Part shown: in pieces, positions 62,630 through 64,000 of the stretch
Position numbering within the stretch: position 1 is the stretch's first letter
Layout of the letters: each line of letters starts with the position of its first letter
DNA from: Ascarosepion bandense
Lineage: Eukaryota; Mollusca; Cephalopoda; Sepiida; Sepiidae
Reading direction: 5' to 3'
Length of the DNA stretch: 64,000 bases
Assembly (NCBI GenBank): GCA_037127315.1
Contig: JBBBDQ010001685.1
Span: 671,501-735,500, forward strand
Notes under the pieces: model-generated
Database searches by the model: none
Told to the model about the DNA's origin: nothing
What the model saw: the letters and a program-made list of their open reading frames with translations, nothing else
Position numbers and translations under genes: made by a program

Positions 62630-63112
62630 GTTCCTGGGCATAACGGTAAACTGCATCCGGCAGCAAAGTGTCTGATTGTGAGGTTGTGAGGAGCATAGAA
62701 ATACCTCCTGTTTGCTGTTGTTCCCAGGTCTACCCTGACCCGGAGTGGTAGCACCTGTTAGAGTCCCTACTATGGGCAAATAGTTAACCCCCGCAAAAAC
62801 TGGAGTAAAAACTATGAAAAGTATAAAAAATACATTTTTTTAGAAATATATACATAAAACTAGACTTTTATAGAAAAATATACATTTTTGAAGAAGAACT
62901 TATTCTCAGCAAACATTTTTGAATACAAAACAAGAAGACTTTTCCAGTTTCTTAAAATAAAAAAGAATAAAAACAAAAAAATCATTAAAATCTGACTAAA
63001 TCAACATTCTCACTATAACTGAACATTAAAAAAATACCTTAAAACCCCACCTTTTTGGCATTTAATAACCCACAGGTGTTTATATGTCGTTAAACAAAAC
63101 TCAAGCTCAAAA
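62630..63112 (+). repeat. Dispersed repeat D, long copy
   Basis: GGGCATAACGGTAAACTGCA, CCGGCAGCAAAGTG, CTGTTGTTCCCAGGTC, GGGCAAATAGTTAACCCC, TTAGAAATATATACATAAAA and a terminal module GGCATTTAATAACCCACAGG, TGTTTATATGTCGTTAAACA (the satellite unit, inverted). Confidence 0.85.
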
Positions 63113-63655
63113 CTCAGCCACAACATTTCTCATTCCGAGCCGTTATCGATGACACCACACAAGAGTGCTGAAAATCTCTTGGGTTGGGTAAAATGGTTTT
63201 GTTAGATAAGAAAAATTTTGAATTTAGCTTCATTTTGGTTTCAACATATTGGTTATTTTCAAAATAATCTTGTCAAAATAGGAAAAGTTTTGTTTATTGA
63301 TACTAACATTGAAGATAGAAGATTTTTGGCATATTATGCTTTATTATAATAAGGTTTACAAAACGAAAAAAGACGTGTACAGTTTATGAAGACGGTACTG
63401 TAATAAATGAAATGCATCAAAAGTGGTTTGCAAAGAGAATGCTTGTTGAATGTTCAGATAGACTAGTTGAGGTTGATAGCAACCAAGACACTACTTGAGA
63501 ACAATCAATGTTATAGGATGATCAATATAATCAAAGGACCTAAAAAGGCATCGAAAACATTTGTCAATTTGAGTTGTGACTTCTACAGGTTACGAAGAAA
63601 AAATGAAACCCATTAGAGTATTCAGTTCCCTATTCATAATAAACATAACAGAAAA
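63113..63655. other. Spacer, no recognised gene
   Basis: AT-rich, without a recognisable ORF or repeat. Confidence 0.3.
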
Positions 63656-63695
63656 ACAAGTTTTTTTTTAATCATTTCACCCCGAGCAAGGTAGT
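63656..63695 (-). mobile_element. LINE family A 3' terminus only
   Basis: The inverse of the family end: T run, AATCATTTCACCCCGAGCAA, GG. Minimal insertion. Confidence 0.7.
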
Positions 63696-63825
63696 CATGA
63701 GTTATCTCCCTCTAACCTACTTGTTCACAATTGCTGTAGCCTGGTATTGAACTCACAACTTTTTGGGACAAGTCACTGGAACTAGCAAACGCCTATATCC
63801 ACTGGGCCATGTGTTCTTAAGGTTA
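63690..63825 (-). mobile_element. tRNA-derived SINE (family C)
   Basis: The minus strand has TGGCCCAGTGGATATAGGCG (A box), TAGTTCCAGTGACTTGTCCC, GTTGTGAGTTCAATACCAGG (B box), then GTGAACAAGTAGG. A second, inverted head fragment (GTTAGTTCCAGTGAATTGAC, CCAAAGAGTTGTGAGTTC) follows at 63820-63862, making a head-to-head pair. Confidence 0.7.
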
Positions 63826-64000
63826 GTTCCAGTGAATTGACCCAAAGAGTTGTGAGTTCAAGAGTATATAATTCTCATTCTATGTTCGATGCCACTTCCA
63901 AATGCAGTGGTGAGCAAATCGGTTAAAGGGAAATAGCTACACGGTTTCCGGAAGTGTTATCACACATGGAATAAGTATTATATACCGTTCTTCTTCTTTT

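Overview
The window looks like repeat-dominated, AT-rich, intron-free intergenic DNA from an animal genome. A cephalopod mollusc, possibly an octopod, fits best. The signs are the mix of tRNA-headed SINEs, several LINE clades, Tc1/mariner and gypsy relics, Penelope-like remains, and very long (TA)n, (CA)n, (CTAT)n and poly-T tracts. The species is inference. I recognise no host protein-coding exon. Every coding stretch I can name belongs to a transposable element, and almost all are broken.

The one intact gene is at about 8.1-11.8 kb. It is a single long ORF of a non-LTR retrotransposon with a Myb-like N-terminus, a complete reverse transcriptase (YMDD) and a C-terminal CCHC plus restriction-like endonuclease, that is, an R2/R4-type element. 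Its 3' end is a (TAA)n tail. Truncated copies lie in or beside TAA repeats at 11.96-12.72, 44.66-45.41 and 51.1-51.83 kb, pointing to TAA microsatellites as the target, as known for Dong/R4 elements.

Layout: 0-0.9 kb an ~84-bp satellite; 1.1-3.3 kb SINEs, a Helitron-like element and an RTE-like LINE end; 3.55-4.72 kb a dead mariner with both inverted repeats; 5.5-7.8 kb tandem T-rich blocks; 7.84-12.7 kb the R4-like cluster; 13.0-15.0 kb LINE and transposase relics; 15.96-21.86 kb a degenerate gypsy LTR element on the minus strand with LINE copies inserted in its gag region and one LTR; 22-25.7 kb mariner, gypsy integrase, SINEs and LINEs; 26.85-28.2 kb a Penelope GIY-YIG endonuclease relic beside an inverted-repeat element; 29.6-31.5 kb CTAT arrays and an LTR-like promoter segment; 32-36.3 kb a Helitron-like element, a 5S-tRNA SINE and dispersed repeats; 36.6-37.1 kb strong hairpins; 38-40.2 kb a LINE whose reverse transcriptase tail was amplified into a ~182-bp satellite; 41.2-51.9 kb SINE arrays, R4-like copies, a Helitron-like copy and a Tc1-like element; 52-53.6 kb tandem transposase fragments; 54.5-59.4 kb an ~80-bp satellite at two sites; 56.6-62.3 kb a long inverted repeat and a ~1.5-kb direct duplication.

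The most unusual items are: (1) a chimeric SINE with a complete 5S rRNA-like unit joined upstream of a tRNA-headed SINE, present twice; (2) a LINE coding segment turned into a nine-unit satellite whose period is not a multiple of three; (3) nested R4-like insertions that each carry a fresh TAA target; (4) a Helitron-like copy with its 3' terminus at both ends, inverted; (5) a satellite that is the tandem form of the terminal module of a dispersed repeat; and (6) several hairpin elements carrying a hammerhead-like core motif.
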